From: Coptodactyla brooksi
Lineage: Eukaryota > Arthropoda > Insecta > Coleoptera > Scarabaeidae
Assembly (NCBI GenBank): GCA_033557675.1
Contig: JAWQRM010000003.1
Location: 1 to 52,318, forward strand
Direction: 5' to 3'
Length of the DNA stretch: 52,318 nucleotides
Shown: piece by piece, positions 1-11,937 of the stretch
Numbering within the stretch: position 1 is the stretch's first letter
How the letters are laid out: each line of letters begins with the position of its first letter
The notes under the pieces: generated by a model
Databases searched by the model: none
Told to the model about the DNA's origin: nothing
What the model saw: only the letters and a program-made list of their open reading frames with translations
Translations under genes and position numbers: made by a program

Positions 1-1
1 C

Positions 2-924
2 TACGTCGCGATCTCGACCTTCAACAGCGTTCTGAGCTTCCTGGACAGGATGTCCACGGGACGGGATCACCACGCGGGTTTAAGGCGATACGCCGTCGGC
101 GTCCTCCAACCGATCTACGATAAATTCGGTTTCGTCGTCGCCGGTTCGGACAGCCATCTGGATAAACTGACCAAGGCGAACGTGAACGGTTGGCTGTGCA
201 ACTTGGGGCACGCGAAGTGCTTGGAAGAGAGCGGAAGGGCGTTCAACTCTTGGCTGGGCGACGCGGACGTCCAGCCGGACATGCAGAGCTACGTGTACTG
301 CTACGGAATGAAGGGGGCGAACCAAAGTCGACACGACGCCGCCGCGGCCAAGTACAAGAGCTCGCGAGAGGACACGGAAAGGGCCAGGATCGCGACCGGC
401 CTGGGGTGCGCCGGGACGGAAGCGGTCCTCGCGAACCTACTCCAGAGCTTAATTCGGGAAGACGCGCTGGTGCAGACCGATAAACTGAACGCGGTCACCT
501 CGGTATACACGAACAACGGTGCTGTCGGTGTGGAGCTCGTCTTGGATTTCCTAACGAAGAACTTCACCGTAATAAACAGCCGGTGGGTATATCCGGACGG
601 TATCGGTAAAAGAAATTTATTAATTTTCATTTTTTTAGAATCGAAAACGCGGCTAGGATCATTAGCGGAATCGCCCCTAGGATAACGACCAAGGAACAAC
701 TCGATCAGTTCACAACGTTCGCGATCCAAAATAATCCCGTAATGACGGAAGCGATGCGCAGAACGGTTCAAGCCGCGAACGCGACGGCGCACGACAACCT
801 GGCTTGGCTTAACGTGTACGAACCGGATATCGCGCTGTACTTAAACGCTGCACCGGCTGGTGTGATTGGATCGGCTTTCTTGATGTTCGTGTGCGTATGC
901 GTGTCCACGGTTCACGTTCATTAA
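2..924 (+). CDS. APN: Aminopeptidase N (M1 family), 3' part, GPI-type
   Basis: Exons 2..582 and 639..924 join in frame across a 56 bp GT-AG intron, giving 288 residues open at the left edge of the window. The sequence is the C-terminal helical (ERAP1_C-like) domain of an M1 aminopeptidase. It shows the family pattern YCYGMK near residue 99, a TGLGC block, and the terminal TTKEQLDQF helix region shared with the two downstream paralogues. The catalytic domain (GAMEN, HEXXH) lies outside the window. The last ~20 residues are hydrophobic after a small-residue stretch (NAAPAG), as expected for a GPI-anchor signal, so the enzyme is probably tethered outside the cell on gut microvilli. The intron falls at the same place as the last intron of the next gene, supporting tandem duplication. 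The family assignment is firm; the tissue is inferred from insect APNs in general. Confidence 0.9.
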
Positions 925-971
925 GGACTTTTTAAGAAATGTATCTCAGCATTAAAGACCAAGCTGAACAA

Positions 972-982
972 AATAAAATAAA
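972..982 (+). terminator. Poly(A) signal of the first aminopeptidase
   Basis: Two overlapping AATAAA hexamers lie about 50 bp after the stop codon, the expected spacing for a short 3' UTR. Confidence 0.6.
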
Positions 983-1209
983 CGTAAAATATGCAAAATC
1001 AAACGTTTGTTTTATGTTAACCAACTAATAAACTGTTCAAGAGCTCGATAGATGTTTCTATTGATAAAATCAATTAATCAAAGTCAATTTATAATATATA
1101 ATAATATATTTATATATTATATTATATTTATTATTTATAGTATATAGTGGTATTTGTCAATACCACTTATTGCCATTTAAATATTCAAGTTTAAATGAAT
1201 AATAATCGT

Positions 1210-1435
1210 CAATGGCTTTAACATATTTATTTGTTTTCTGCCTGAAATGTTATTAGAACAATTTTGTGTTCGTGTAGAGAAATGTGAATTCGTGGGGTCC
1301 AGTTGAAACAGACTATACAGTCTGTTTCAACAGATGATCGATTCATGCAATAACATTTGACACCCCTGATGATGGCCTAAAGTCGAAGATCGAAACCGGT
1401 CAGGAGGGAAATAAATAAATATATTAAAGCCATTG
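1210..1435. mobile_element. Short inverted-repeat element (MITE-like)
   Basis: The ends are inverted copies: CAATGGCTTTAA at 1210 and its reverse complement ending at 1435, extended by similar ATATTTATTT. Inside is a perfect 12 bp-arm palindrome at 1303-1330 with a 4 bp loop. Near 1368-1403 there is a CTGATGATGG...CGAAACCGGTC stretch of the type often found at the ends of insect Penelope-like elements. No coding capacity is seen. I infer a non-autonomous element. Confidence 0.55.
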
Positions 1436-1499
1436 CAGATTATTATTTACTTAAACTTCAATACTAATATTATTTTTATTTATGCTCGAACATAAACTG

Positions 1500-2580
1500 A
1501 ATCATAACAACACTAATTATATTTTCCTAAAAATACTATGTTTAATATTTAGTTAACATTTAATATTCATTTAACAAACTTATTTGTATTAATTGCTAGC
1601 TTTATCCTTCATGTTGATATAAATTTATTAAAAATATTTACAATTTTATTGTTAATTCTGTATATACCCAATATTTTGATAAGTCAATCATGTGATGTAG
1701 AGTAATATGCTTTTTGATAATCTATTCAAGTTATTATTAGCCTTATTATATTACTGAAGGTGCGTAATAACCTAGTCTGTAACCAACTGTTCTTTGCAAT
1801 TTTCTAAACTTTTGACTTTCTCTACGGTATTGTATTTATTTATGACAGTAGGTACATAAACAGAATCATAGAAAACTAATTGTATCATCATAAAAAAATA
1901 TCATAGAAAATCATAGAAAACTAAAATACCATATTTAATATTTAAATAAGATTTAATATTTATTTAACGAACATATTTATATTAATTACTAGCTTTATCC
2001 TTTAGGTTGACATAAATTTATTAAGAATGTTTAGTATTTTATTATTAATTCATGTGATACAGAATCATGCGATTTTTGATAAGCTATCCAAATTATCATT
2101 AACCTCATTATATTTCCAAAGGAGCATAACAACTGAGTCTATAACCGTTTTTTGAAATCTTTCAAATTTTTAATTTCTCTACAATAACAGTATTTTTATT
2201 TATGACAGCACATAAACATAAAAATCTTTACTATTTTATAATTAATTTTGTATATATCCAATATTTGGATAAAGCAGTCATGTTATATATTGTATTTCTA
2301 AAGATGCATAATAATTGAGTCTATAACTAACTGTTTTTTTCTAATCTTTTAAATTTTTCAATTTCTCTACAATAATATTATTTTCATTTATGACGGCACA
2401 CAAACACAATCATAGAAAATTAATTGTATCTTCTTAAAAACACCACATTTAGTATTTAATTGACATTTAATATTTATTTAACGAACTGATTTATATTAAT
2501 TACTAGCTTTGCCCTTCAGGTTGACATGATTTATTAAAAATATTTATTTACTATTTTTTATATTTTACATTTGATATTTA
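1500..2580. repeat. AT-rich degenerate tandem repeat, period about 380-520 bp
   Basis: A motif (TTAACGAAC, then TATTAATTACTAGCTTTRCCCTT and GGTTGACATAAATTTATTAA) recurs near 1560, 1960 and 2480, with a partial copy near 2220. The copies differ by substitutions and small indels, so the array is old. The rest of 925-3443 holds nothing coding that I can recognise. Confidence 0.6.
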
Positions 2581-3353
2581 TTGACAAATAGAGAAGTTCT
2601 ATAAGATTTTGACCCATAATAAAATGCACATTACTAACATACTATTAATATTTTCGTCGTAAACGCTTTGCGGTCTCCTCATAGTGACACGCTCACCTTA
2701 CTATTAGTGATAAGCGAACTTGGTGACTAATGGTTTATTTTACAACAAAAAGCAACAACTACCGATGTTTACGTAATTCGACTTTAAGGTAGTATGGCTT
2801 TTAGCGAAACTGGTTACTTATTATTTTTAGCTGTACATCGATATATTATTTACTTATTTCGATAAATCTGTCGTAAGATTAGTCGTCATTCGTATTTATG
2901 TTTTATTAACTTAAAATTTAGCTATCAGTGGTCGACGAATCTTTGCAATTACGGATGAACCATTACACAATTTTTCCATTAATAGGGGGCTTTATAATTG
3001 ACAGCTTTTAATCGTAATTGAATTTCTTCTAGAGATGTTCTGTTCTTTATATTTTTCGTTTTGAAGATTAAGGAATTTATTAGTCTGTACTTTTTCGACG
3101 TAGCCGATAAGATAATTCGCAGAAACAAAAGCTTTAAGTCCCATTTTGATTGGTAACAGAGGCAATATATATTCTGCCATTTAATTCTCTGAACATTTCC
3201 ATTTGGAAATCGTTGGCCAAAAACGTTTTTCCTTTTCGAGTTTCCATCTAGTCCATCACCATTAAAACCTTGCGGCTGGAAATTCAGTAAGGCAATTGGC
3301 ATTATGCAAGAATAGGTTTTATTGGCAGACGGGATTATCGCGCATTAGGCGCG

Positions 3354-3361
3354 TCTTATCT
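3354..3361 (-). promoter_or_regulatory. GATA-type site upstream of the second aminopeptidase
   Basis: The reverse strand reads AGATAAGA, a full WGATAR GATA-factor site, 83 bp before the start codon. GATA factors drive insect midgut genes, so a role is plausible, but a single 8-mer in AT-rich DNA is weak evidence. Confidence 0.25.
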
Positions 3362-3443
3362 AATCAAGATTGAGGTCCGAAAAAAGAATTACTTGGACCG
3401 GCAAATTCGCGAGAGTGACATTTCGTAGCGTGTACCGCAGACG

Positions 3444-6400
3444 ATGGGTCCGGCAAAGCTGATTGGGAGCCTGCTTCTGCTCGCGGCAGCAGAAACCGTT
3501 CTGGGGCTTCCGACGAATAACGCAACGCGACTCAATGAGGAACCGGATCCGCCGTCGGAAGAGTACCTCCTTCCGGACGACGTGATCCCGATAAGGTACA
3601 CTATCGAGCTGACCGTGTTGGAAGATTTTCACGTGACCAAACAGTTCACCGGGTCGGTGAAGATTCTGGTGGACGTCAAGAGGAGTACGGATACCATCAG
3701 ATTGCACTCGGTCGCCATAACGTATCCAGAGGACGGTGACTTTACGATAGAACCTTTACATGAAAAATTGGAAATGATCGCGATAAAGTACCCAGCACGT
3801 CTTCCCATCGGACAGCACACGATCGACTTTAAGTCGTTTACCGGTAGACTGAGAACCGAGGACATGAACGGCTTTTACTTAAGTTCTTATGACGATAATA
3901 AAGAGTAAGTATTCGAATCAGAAGTAAGCTCTCACTCAGTTCCGCTTGGGGGCTTTAAGGTGGGTGGCCACGACGCAATTCCAAGCGACTCACGCGCGCA
4001 AAGCTTTTCCCTGCTTCGACGAGCCGAAGTTCAAGGCCGTTTTCGACATTTCCATAACGAGGCCCGAAGGGTACATATCTTTGGGGAACACCAACGTCAG
4101 AGAAACGAGGTAAGTGTTAGAGGAGATTCCTTCGTCATCGTAAACCGTCTCGTTTTCTGCAGGAGAAACGCAAACGGGGGTTTCGTCGACCATTACAAGG
4201 ACACGCCCAGGATGTCCGTTTACCTCATAGCCTTCATCGTGTCGAAATTCAAAGGCTACGGCGAGACGAACGCCGATGCTGTAGCGCCCAAGTACGACGT
4301 CTTCTGCAGGGAAGACGCCCTGCCCACGGCCAAGTACGCGTACGACGTCGGGCAGGACATCCTGGCCGTGCTGGACGATTACGCCGGAATCAAATATTAC
4401 GACATGGACGCCGTAGAGAAGATGCATCAGGTCGCCTTATCCGATTTTGCGGCCGGGGCCATGGAGAACTGGGGACTGGTGACTTACAGGGAGACCGCCC
4501 TGCTGTGGGATCCCGAAGAATCGACCGCGAGCTACAAGGCGAGGGTGGCCACCGTCATCGCCCACGAATTCGCCCACATGTGGTTCGGAAACTTGGTGAC
4601 GCTGCAATGGTGGTCGTACACCTGGCTGAACGAGGGTTTCGCGAGATACCTGCAGTATTACATCACGAAGGAGGTAAGCAAATTCTATGCAAGTTCTATG
4701 CGTATCAATAAAGTTCTAATATTTTACACTTACATTAGAACAAGTTTATATTGTATATTGACCGAACTACGCAGTTGCAACGTAGTAGACACTCAATACA
4801 TTCATTCATACAGACTTGTATAATATCATAATAACATAATATCATTCAATCCACTTTGACTATTTACCACGAGTGTAACAACAAATCTTAGGTGACAGTT
4901 CATCCATTTACAACAAAAAATATTCCATTCAAAGTATTATTGTTTGGTTGGAAAAAATTGAAACCAATAGGAGATTCTTTCATAGCTAGGTAGTAAAAAA
5001 TCAATGCCTCTATACAAAGTTCCGAAACATAGATTGACTTTCCTACTAAAAGCTAACTAAAATAATGAAAAATCTGCTTTGACTATTTTTCACGAGTTTA
5101 ATAAAAAAACCCTAGACGTTAGTTCATACATTTACAACAGATTCATTTCAAAGTATTATTAGTTACTGATAAGCCACTAAAGTTACACTAAATTTATCAT
5201 GGGGCTTTTTAATTGAATAGTTATTCTTTTTTTTTATTATTTGGCTCATTAATTGAGAAAGTTCTAAACTAAATAATTTAAAAACGTCCCATTTTATATG
5301 TCAATAAAAACAGGACTTTGGACAAATTTAATTGTAAGTCTTAAAAAATTCTCTAATTTACACAAGGTGTCTGATTGATTTCGATCTCGAGACGCAGTTT
5401 TAAAACATGATGAATTGCTGTTTATTGTCGATATGAAATCTATTAAAGATGATGTAAGCACTGTCGGGATGATAACGAGAGATTTAGGATTGAAAGATTG
5501 CGAGATTTAAAAGAATTGACGTCAATTTCGTAGGAAGTTCTAGTGCCATCGAGCAACATTGTATCTAGAATGAAATTGTTAATGATAGTTTTCTTTATTT
5601 TATTAGTTAAAATTTACACGTATACATTTAATATTGTTAGAGTTAAAAGATTATTTTTAACGGGAAATGTTTGCTTTAATATTAAATTTGCAATGGGAAT
5701 AAAACAGCACGATACGGCTTTATACGAACTTTATTACTCGCTTTATGCAAACATCGTTCTCACCGCATAAAAACATCTTTTATACGGAAAATAAAATTAA
5801 AAGAGCTCGAACGTGAGTCGCGACAAAAACAAGATCTTACTGAAATAACCTGCTTTTTAACAAAAAATGCACTTTGTTTGCTTTAAGATAATATTTTCGT
5901 GGGCAATACAAAAATATTTTCATTTTATCAACAAGTTATCAGATGTGTCACGACCATCAATCGTATACACTTAATATTGTTGAAGATAAAGTTTATTTTT
6001 AATGCAAAGTGTATTTGTTTTAGTGTTTGCGTTTAAATTTTTAAAAGAAATAAAATAGTATAATACAAGTATGACACGCAACAAAAATTCAAAAGGATTC
6101 GTTTTATTGCTAAACGCCAGATATACCCGTAACTTAATCAACAGTTATCTATATGACTTATTTGCTTCAAGCTTATATATAAATTGCTACGTTGTCTTTA
6201 TTGTACCCCTGGAATTTGTCAATACCTTTGCGTTAAAATTAATCTTTGAGTAGACCAAAGAATTATTAGATATGTAATTACCATCAATCATAGATGTTAA
6301 TATTGTTGGAGATTATGGTTTTCATGACTGTCTTCAATGATTTTAATAACAAAGCTTGGATGACAGTTCATTCATTTAAAGAAAAAGATCCCTTTCAAAG

Positions 6401-9365
6401 TATTATAACACAGCTAGTCACCCTAAACTTTTCGTGGAACTTTGACAGAAAAGATTGAGAAGCCTTATATTTATAAAGAAATATAAGTCATCTCAATACC
6501 GTGAAAGGAACATCTTTGTATTAGAAGAGTTCTATTAGACTTTCGTAACTGGGTGCGAAAGAATCAATTCGCGATATAAAATTGCAGAAAATAAATTGAC
6601 TTGTCTACTGAAAGCTAAGGTTGCAGGTAGCCTTAAATTGAAATCAACGCTTCTTTAACACGATGAAAACCGCTGGGTACTTAAAAATTACGAAAATCTA
6701 CTTAGACTATCTCCTGCGAATTTAACGACAAAGCCCGGATGACAGTTCATCAATCAGGTTACATGAAGGTGGTCGTAATTGGCAGGTTTCTCGTCTTACA
6801 AATAAAATACTTGATTGGTTTTTAAGATTTTTTTATTTTATTTTATTAATTAAGGTAAATATGATATTATTAGAGGATATTAGTTACGCGACGACCGACT
6901 ACTAATGAAACGTTCGTTTTATAGTAAACAAGAGCGCGACACGACGTCTCTTCGGCGCGACTTAAGGGCGCCGGGCGGCTTTACGGAACGAATTAAAACG
7001 TTTAACGTCGTATTAAACAAAATAAACACTAACAGATATAAATACACATATGTATACGAAAAACTTAAACTATTTTTATGTATGTAATACAAAACATAGA
7101 CTATAGACCGTAACAATTTCACCATTGTTACTGCACAATAAATAATTCTGTAACTTCAGTAATTTGTGTAATACTGAAGTTAGGGCTCTGTAGGCACATG
7201 ACTATCAATAGAAGCATATTCATCTAAATCAAATGTAATGTTAAGATATCGTTTTTCTTTGACAAGGTCGAGACGACGTGGGAACTCGAAAGACATTTCG
7301 TCGTCGAACAGCAACAGTCCATCTTCGTTTCGGACGCGATATCGACCACCCAGGCGCTGACTTCCGCCGCTTACACGCCCGGCGAAATCAGCAACAAGTT
7401 CGCTTCGGTTTCGTACAACAAGGGGGCCTCCATCATAAGAATGATGAACTACTTCTTCGGGGAGGAGAACTTCAAGACGGGGATCAGGGATTACTTGAAC
7501 GCGAAGTGAGTTTACCTCTGAAATAACCCGGTGCGTAACGAACGAGTTTGCGATGTCTACTACATTGCAGCTGCGTAGCTCGGTAAATATACAATGACAC
7601 GAATATTTGTAATACTGCGTACTTGGCAAAACAACGGTTGCACTGCTTTATGTACGTCAAGGTAATGTATACAGAAATATGACCTAGCATTCCATTACAG
7701 TTCATTTAGTACCGGTACAATACGTAATTAACCTCTTGTTTAACTTCTTGCAATTCTTCCAGCGTGTACGAAAATACGGAACCGAAACAGCTGTGGGAGA
7801 GCCTGAGCAAGGCGACCCAAGACGTGGACCTGCCGGCCGACCTCGCGACCATCATGAAAGCCTGGACGGAAGAGTCGGGTTTTCCGGTTATTACGGTGGA
7901 AATGTACGGAGATAACGCCGTATTAACGCAGAAACGGTTTTTGTACACGGGCGACACGAGCGACACCAAATGGTACGTGCCCATAACCTTCACGACCTCA
8001 CACGAGAAAGAATTCGATAAGGAGGAAATACTGTGGATGAGGCCGACGGGGGGTTACGTAATCGAAAACGTCCTCCACGGGGCGAGCAGCGGTTGGCTCC
8101 TGGTGAACCTCAACGAGAACGCCTACTACAGGGTGAACTACGAGGACAAACTTTGGGACGAACTGACGACCGGCCTGAACAAATACGAGTTCGACGGTAT
8201 CCCGGTCGTGAATAGGGCCCAAATCGTCGACGACGTCCTGAATTTGGCGCGAGGCGGACTCGTCACTTACGGGAGGGCTCTGGACGTAACGTCGTACCTG
8301 AAGGACGAGGTGGAATACTACCCGTGGTATTCGGCATTCAGCGCCTTCTCTTACATCAGGAGGAGGAGGGGACGCTACGATCATCTAGAGGTAAGCAGAG
8401 AGGAGGAAGGCTTGCGGAACGTGCCAAGAAGGGGTAATGCGATTTCTTCTGTTTAGAATCACATCCGCACGATGATGTCGAAGTTGTACGACAGCGTGTC
8501 GTTCGAAATCACTAACAACGATCCCCACGTCACCATCCTGAAGACGGCGCTGGCCCTGCAGTGGGCTTGCGACCTGGAAATTGAAGATTGCGTGGCAAAG
8601 GCCGCCGAGAAATTCGAGGATTACAAGAGCGGCGAAAAGTAAGGTCGCCCTGCCCGACCTAAGGTAGCGCGATTCGAACTGTTTTCTCGTCTTCAGGGTG
8701 GACCCGAACCTCAGGAGCATCGTCTACTGCACGGCCTTGCGAAACGCCCCCGACAGGACCGACTGGGACTTCTTGTGGGACGTTTTCAAGAGGACCACCC
8801 TCGCGACCGAACAGGTGACCATCCTGAACGCGCTCGGCTGCACCAGAGACGAAGACGTCCTGAAGGAGTACCTCGCGATGTCCATATCGGAGGATTCGGG
8901 CATAAGGAGGCAGGACGCCAGGGCCGTTTTCAACGCGGTCCTCGCGGGAAATTTGAACGGCGTCGACGTCGCCTTCGAATTCTTCACCGAGAACCTCGTG
9001 CAGATGAGCGATTAGTAAGCGATTTTCGTCGGGTCTCCCCTCGTTTGCAGTTCCTTTTTCCCTGTTTCAGCTACGGAGGCATGAACGACCTATCGTCCAT
9101 CATCAACGGCATGGCGGACAGGTTCACGACCGAAAAGCAAATCGACGATTTCGAAGCCTTCGTCACGGCGAACACGGAATTACTCAAAGATGGCGCGGAG
9201 CAAATAGCTAACGCCATAGAAAACGCCAGGGCCAACGTAAAATGGGCCCAATCGGAATTAGACGATTGGTTGGAAAAGGCGTACGGTTCGGCGACGTCCG
9301 TTACTCTGAATACCTCCCTGTTCTTCGTAATTTTAGCTTCCATCTTGTACAGTCTTGTGTGGTAG
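3444..9365 (+). CDS. APN: Aminopeptidase N (M1 family), GPI-anchored, complete
   Basis: Eight exons (3444..3904, 3960..4109, 4163..4673, 7267..7505, 7763..8390, 8457..8638, 8697..9014, 9071..9365) join in frame to 927 residues. All introns are GT-AG. Residues 1-21 form a signal peptide (hydrophobic SLLLLAAAE, cleavage near G21). The substrate motif GAMEN is at 302-306. The zinc site is HEFAH at 338-342 with Glu361 after an 18-residue spacer, and the transition-state Tyr is at 424 (SYNKGA). The ERAP1_C-like domain fills the C-terminal half and the chain ends in a hydrophobic GPI signal without a basic tail. All catalytic residues are present, so it should remove N-terminal residues from peptides at the outer membrane face. 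Insect gut APNs of this type are known binding partners for some Bacillus thuringiensis Cry proteins. Intron 3 (4674-7266) is enlarged by repeats. Confidence 0.94.
5605..6252 (+). repeat. Long inverted repeat, left arm
   Basis: About 650 bp aligns collinearly with the reverse complement of 9898-10612. Landmarks in order are TAATATTGTTAGAGTTAAA, a TTTGC-ATGGGAATAAAA block, GAACGTGAGTC, CATCAATCGTATACACTTAA, TTTGCGTTTAAAT and GTCAATACCTTTRCGTTAAA. It lies in the third intron of the second aminopeptidase. No protein product is recognised. It is probably an interspersed element present in two copies. Confidence 0.75.
6942..6992 (+). repeat. GC-rich 51 bp conserved core, copy 1
   Basis: This GC-rich island in AT-rich intron DNA is a near-identical (49 of 51 positions) inverted copy of 32480-32530. 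The centre reads GGCGCGACTTAAGGGCGCC. In one frame both copies encode SLRRDLRAPGGF, with one synonymous and one Thr/Ala difference. I do not recognise the family. Confidence 0.7.
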
Positions 9366-9391
9366 ATGTTAGGTACGGTTGTAGTATTAAA

Positions 9392-9397
9392 AATAAA
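9392..9397 (+). terminator. Poly(A) signal of the second aminopeptidase
   Basis: AATAAA lies 27 bp after the stop codon, followed by a T-rich stretch. Confidence 0.55.
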
Positions 9398-9897
9398 TGT
9401 GTTGACCAATTTATTCAAAGATTAAGACAATATAACACTTTTAAGAATACTTATGTTTTCTTCTTTGTTTCGTGTTGCACATTATGGGTTCAATATTTCT
9501 TCTTTCCTGATTAATGTACATTACTTTTTCCGTTTTTTTCCTTATTACTACTTCAGCATATTTAGGTGTTACTCGGTTTTGCAAGCACTGTTTTTGAACC
9601 ATATACAACAAGAACCTTTATAATAATACGTTATGTTTTATAATTAGTCCCGAACTTTAAATGACAATTTATCTTTTTGCATTTTTATAAACCACCTGGT
9701 AAAAATATAATTTCCAACTAGACCAATACTTCAATTAGAAAACTCTATCTTTATATCTGCTAGGAGATTTTTGAAACTTCGCAACGGCTTTACAAGAACA
9801 GATTTAATCCTGAATTAAAAGAAATGAGGACAGGACTGTGCTTATTAAACCCGTTAAGCACACTGTAATGTCTTGCAAAATAAATGTACAGAAAGAA

Positions 9898-10612
9898 TTA
9901 ACCACTCAAAGATTAATTTTAACGTAAAGGTATTGACAAATTCTAGGTGTGCAATAAATAGAACGTAGCAATTTGTAAAAATAAGCTGGAAGCAAATAAG
10001 TCATATAGATAACTGGTGATTAAGTTACAGGTACATTTGGCATTTAGCAATTATACGAGTCATCTATCCGTTTAGATTTTTGTTACGTAGTGTTATTTAT
10101 ATTTCACAATTTTATTGCTTTCAACAATTTAAACGCAAACTTTAAAATAACTACACTTCACATTAAAAATAAACTTTATCTACAACAATATTAAGTGTAT
10201 ACGATTGATGGCTGTTACGTGTCTGATAATTTGTTGATAAAATGTTGTATATTATTATTTTCCCAATAAAAAGGTTGCCTCTTTAAAGCAACAAGGTGCA
10301 TTTTTCTTTAAAAAGTTATTTAGCAAGATAAACTTTTTGTTAGAAAATCCTGTTTTTGTTGTGACTCACGTTCAAACCCTTTCAATTTTATTCTTCGTAT
10401 AAAAAATTCATTTTTCTGCACTGGGAGCAATTTTCACATAACGTGAACAATAAAGTTAAGTCAGTCATAAAACTTTTTAGGTTTCCGACGCACACAATGC
10501 CACATCATACCTTTTTATTCCCATCGCAAATTTAAATCATTAAAATAAACATTTTGCATTAAAAATAAACTTTAACTCTAACAATATTAGGTGTATACAT
10601 ATAAATTTTACT
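9898..10612 (-). repeat. Long inverted repeat, right arm
   Basis: This is the reverse-complement partner of 5605-6252 and shares all its landmarks in the same order with indels. It lies between the second and third aminopeptidase genes. The remainder of the intergenic stretch 9366-11937 is AT-rich, with one reversed copy of the GATGACAGTTCAT-type repeat near 11085-11150 and no recognisable gene. Confidence 0.75.
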
Positions 10613-11937
10613 AAAAAATATTCGTTCACATTGAAATTCATCGAAAAATTATTATTATAGTTTTATTTTAAGAAAATAACGAAAAATATCATAAATAATT
10701 TCTTCGTATATACAATATTTTTTAATAGCATTATAACTTAAAATGGATGTCAATTCTTTTAAATCTTGCCGAAGCTGTGCCAATTAAATATGTCCCATAT
10801 TCTAAATCTTTCCTTGCCATTACGACAATGTTTACATTGTTGATGGATTTCATTTCCAGTATGAAGCAATTCATCTTTGAAACTGTGCCATGAGCAGAGC
10901 CCGTATTTCTAAGCATTAAGCTTATTATAAATATTATAATCAGATACATTTTCTATTCAAATCTCTACGAATTGTGTAAAAATAAGTAATTTGACAATAA
11001 TGTTTATTTGCTTTTTTTTTATTTGAGAAAAAAAATATTAATTCAATTAAAAAGCTCCATAAAAGGTCTCGGATAACTAGGTGCCAATAATACTTTGACT
11101 TGAATCTTTTACTGTAAATGGATGATACGGGGTTTGTTATTAAAACAAACTGAATAAAATATAATAAGACATTTGCATTCGTTGCTTTACAATGAAAAGC
11201 TTAAGACTAGGACTGGGCTTATTGAACATTTATACTGTATACTGTAGAAGCAGTCATAAAATGTGCAAAAAGACATCTAGCGAATTGCGGTGTGCTGCAC
11301 TTTCGATTGACAAATATTATAATGAACTTAATGGATGACGAACGACATTCGCATTCTGCGTTCGTATATTTCGCACATAACAACTCTATTAAATACCAAC
11401 TGCAATTCTCCCACACTTATTGAGATTCCTCTCTTGCAAGGCGTATTCACGTAAATATATAACGGTTTAGAGAATGCAGAATAATTAACAGATTAATTAA
11501 GCCCCGTGTTTGAAAGCTTAGACTTTTGAAACTACCCCACATTCATTTGCAATGTTCAACGCAATGTCTCCATATTTCTGGTGGCAGGAAAGTCTTTGTC
11601 TCACAGCATAATTGTACTGCATCGTTTAAAGACTTGAAATAAAATTATTAGTGTTTTGTTCTGTTAGTTTCTTGTTCTGACCGTTAAAACTTCTTTCATA
11701 TTGGCAATAAAACTGAATCGTAAGAAAGAGTCACGTATCCGTCGCAAAACGTTTCGGTAATGTTATCATAGAAAAATATAGGTTTTGCAAATGTGAAACT
11801 ATTTTTCTAGAAACTTACCGTATCGGCCTTGAACGATCGACATTTTTTTTGCAGCAAGGCATTCCTGCAATACTCCCACTATCTGCTAGTGCGCCACAGC
11901 TAGTTTTCACTGCACAATTCAGACAAAGTTTGCACGC

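Larger units (their letters stand above)
4674..7266. repeat. Repeat-filled 2.6 kb intron of the second aminopeptidase
   Basis: This intron holds no coding sequence. A dispersed motif, GATGACAGTTCAT followed by TTTCAAAGTATTAT, recurs near 4890, 5130, 6365 and 6735, and in reverse near 11100 downstream of the gene. The stretch 5605-6252 is one arm of a long inverted repeat (separate entry). Positions 4751-4797 reappear reversed in the next intron at 7549-7597. A GC-rich 51 bp core lies at 6942-6992 (separate entry). Confidence 0.7.

Noticed and set aside
5543..7125. Frames of 60-75 codons in the large aminopeptidase intron
   Set aside because: They lie in repeat DNA, are short, and the corresponding positions in the inverted copy are not open.
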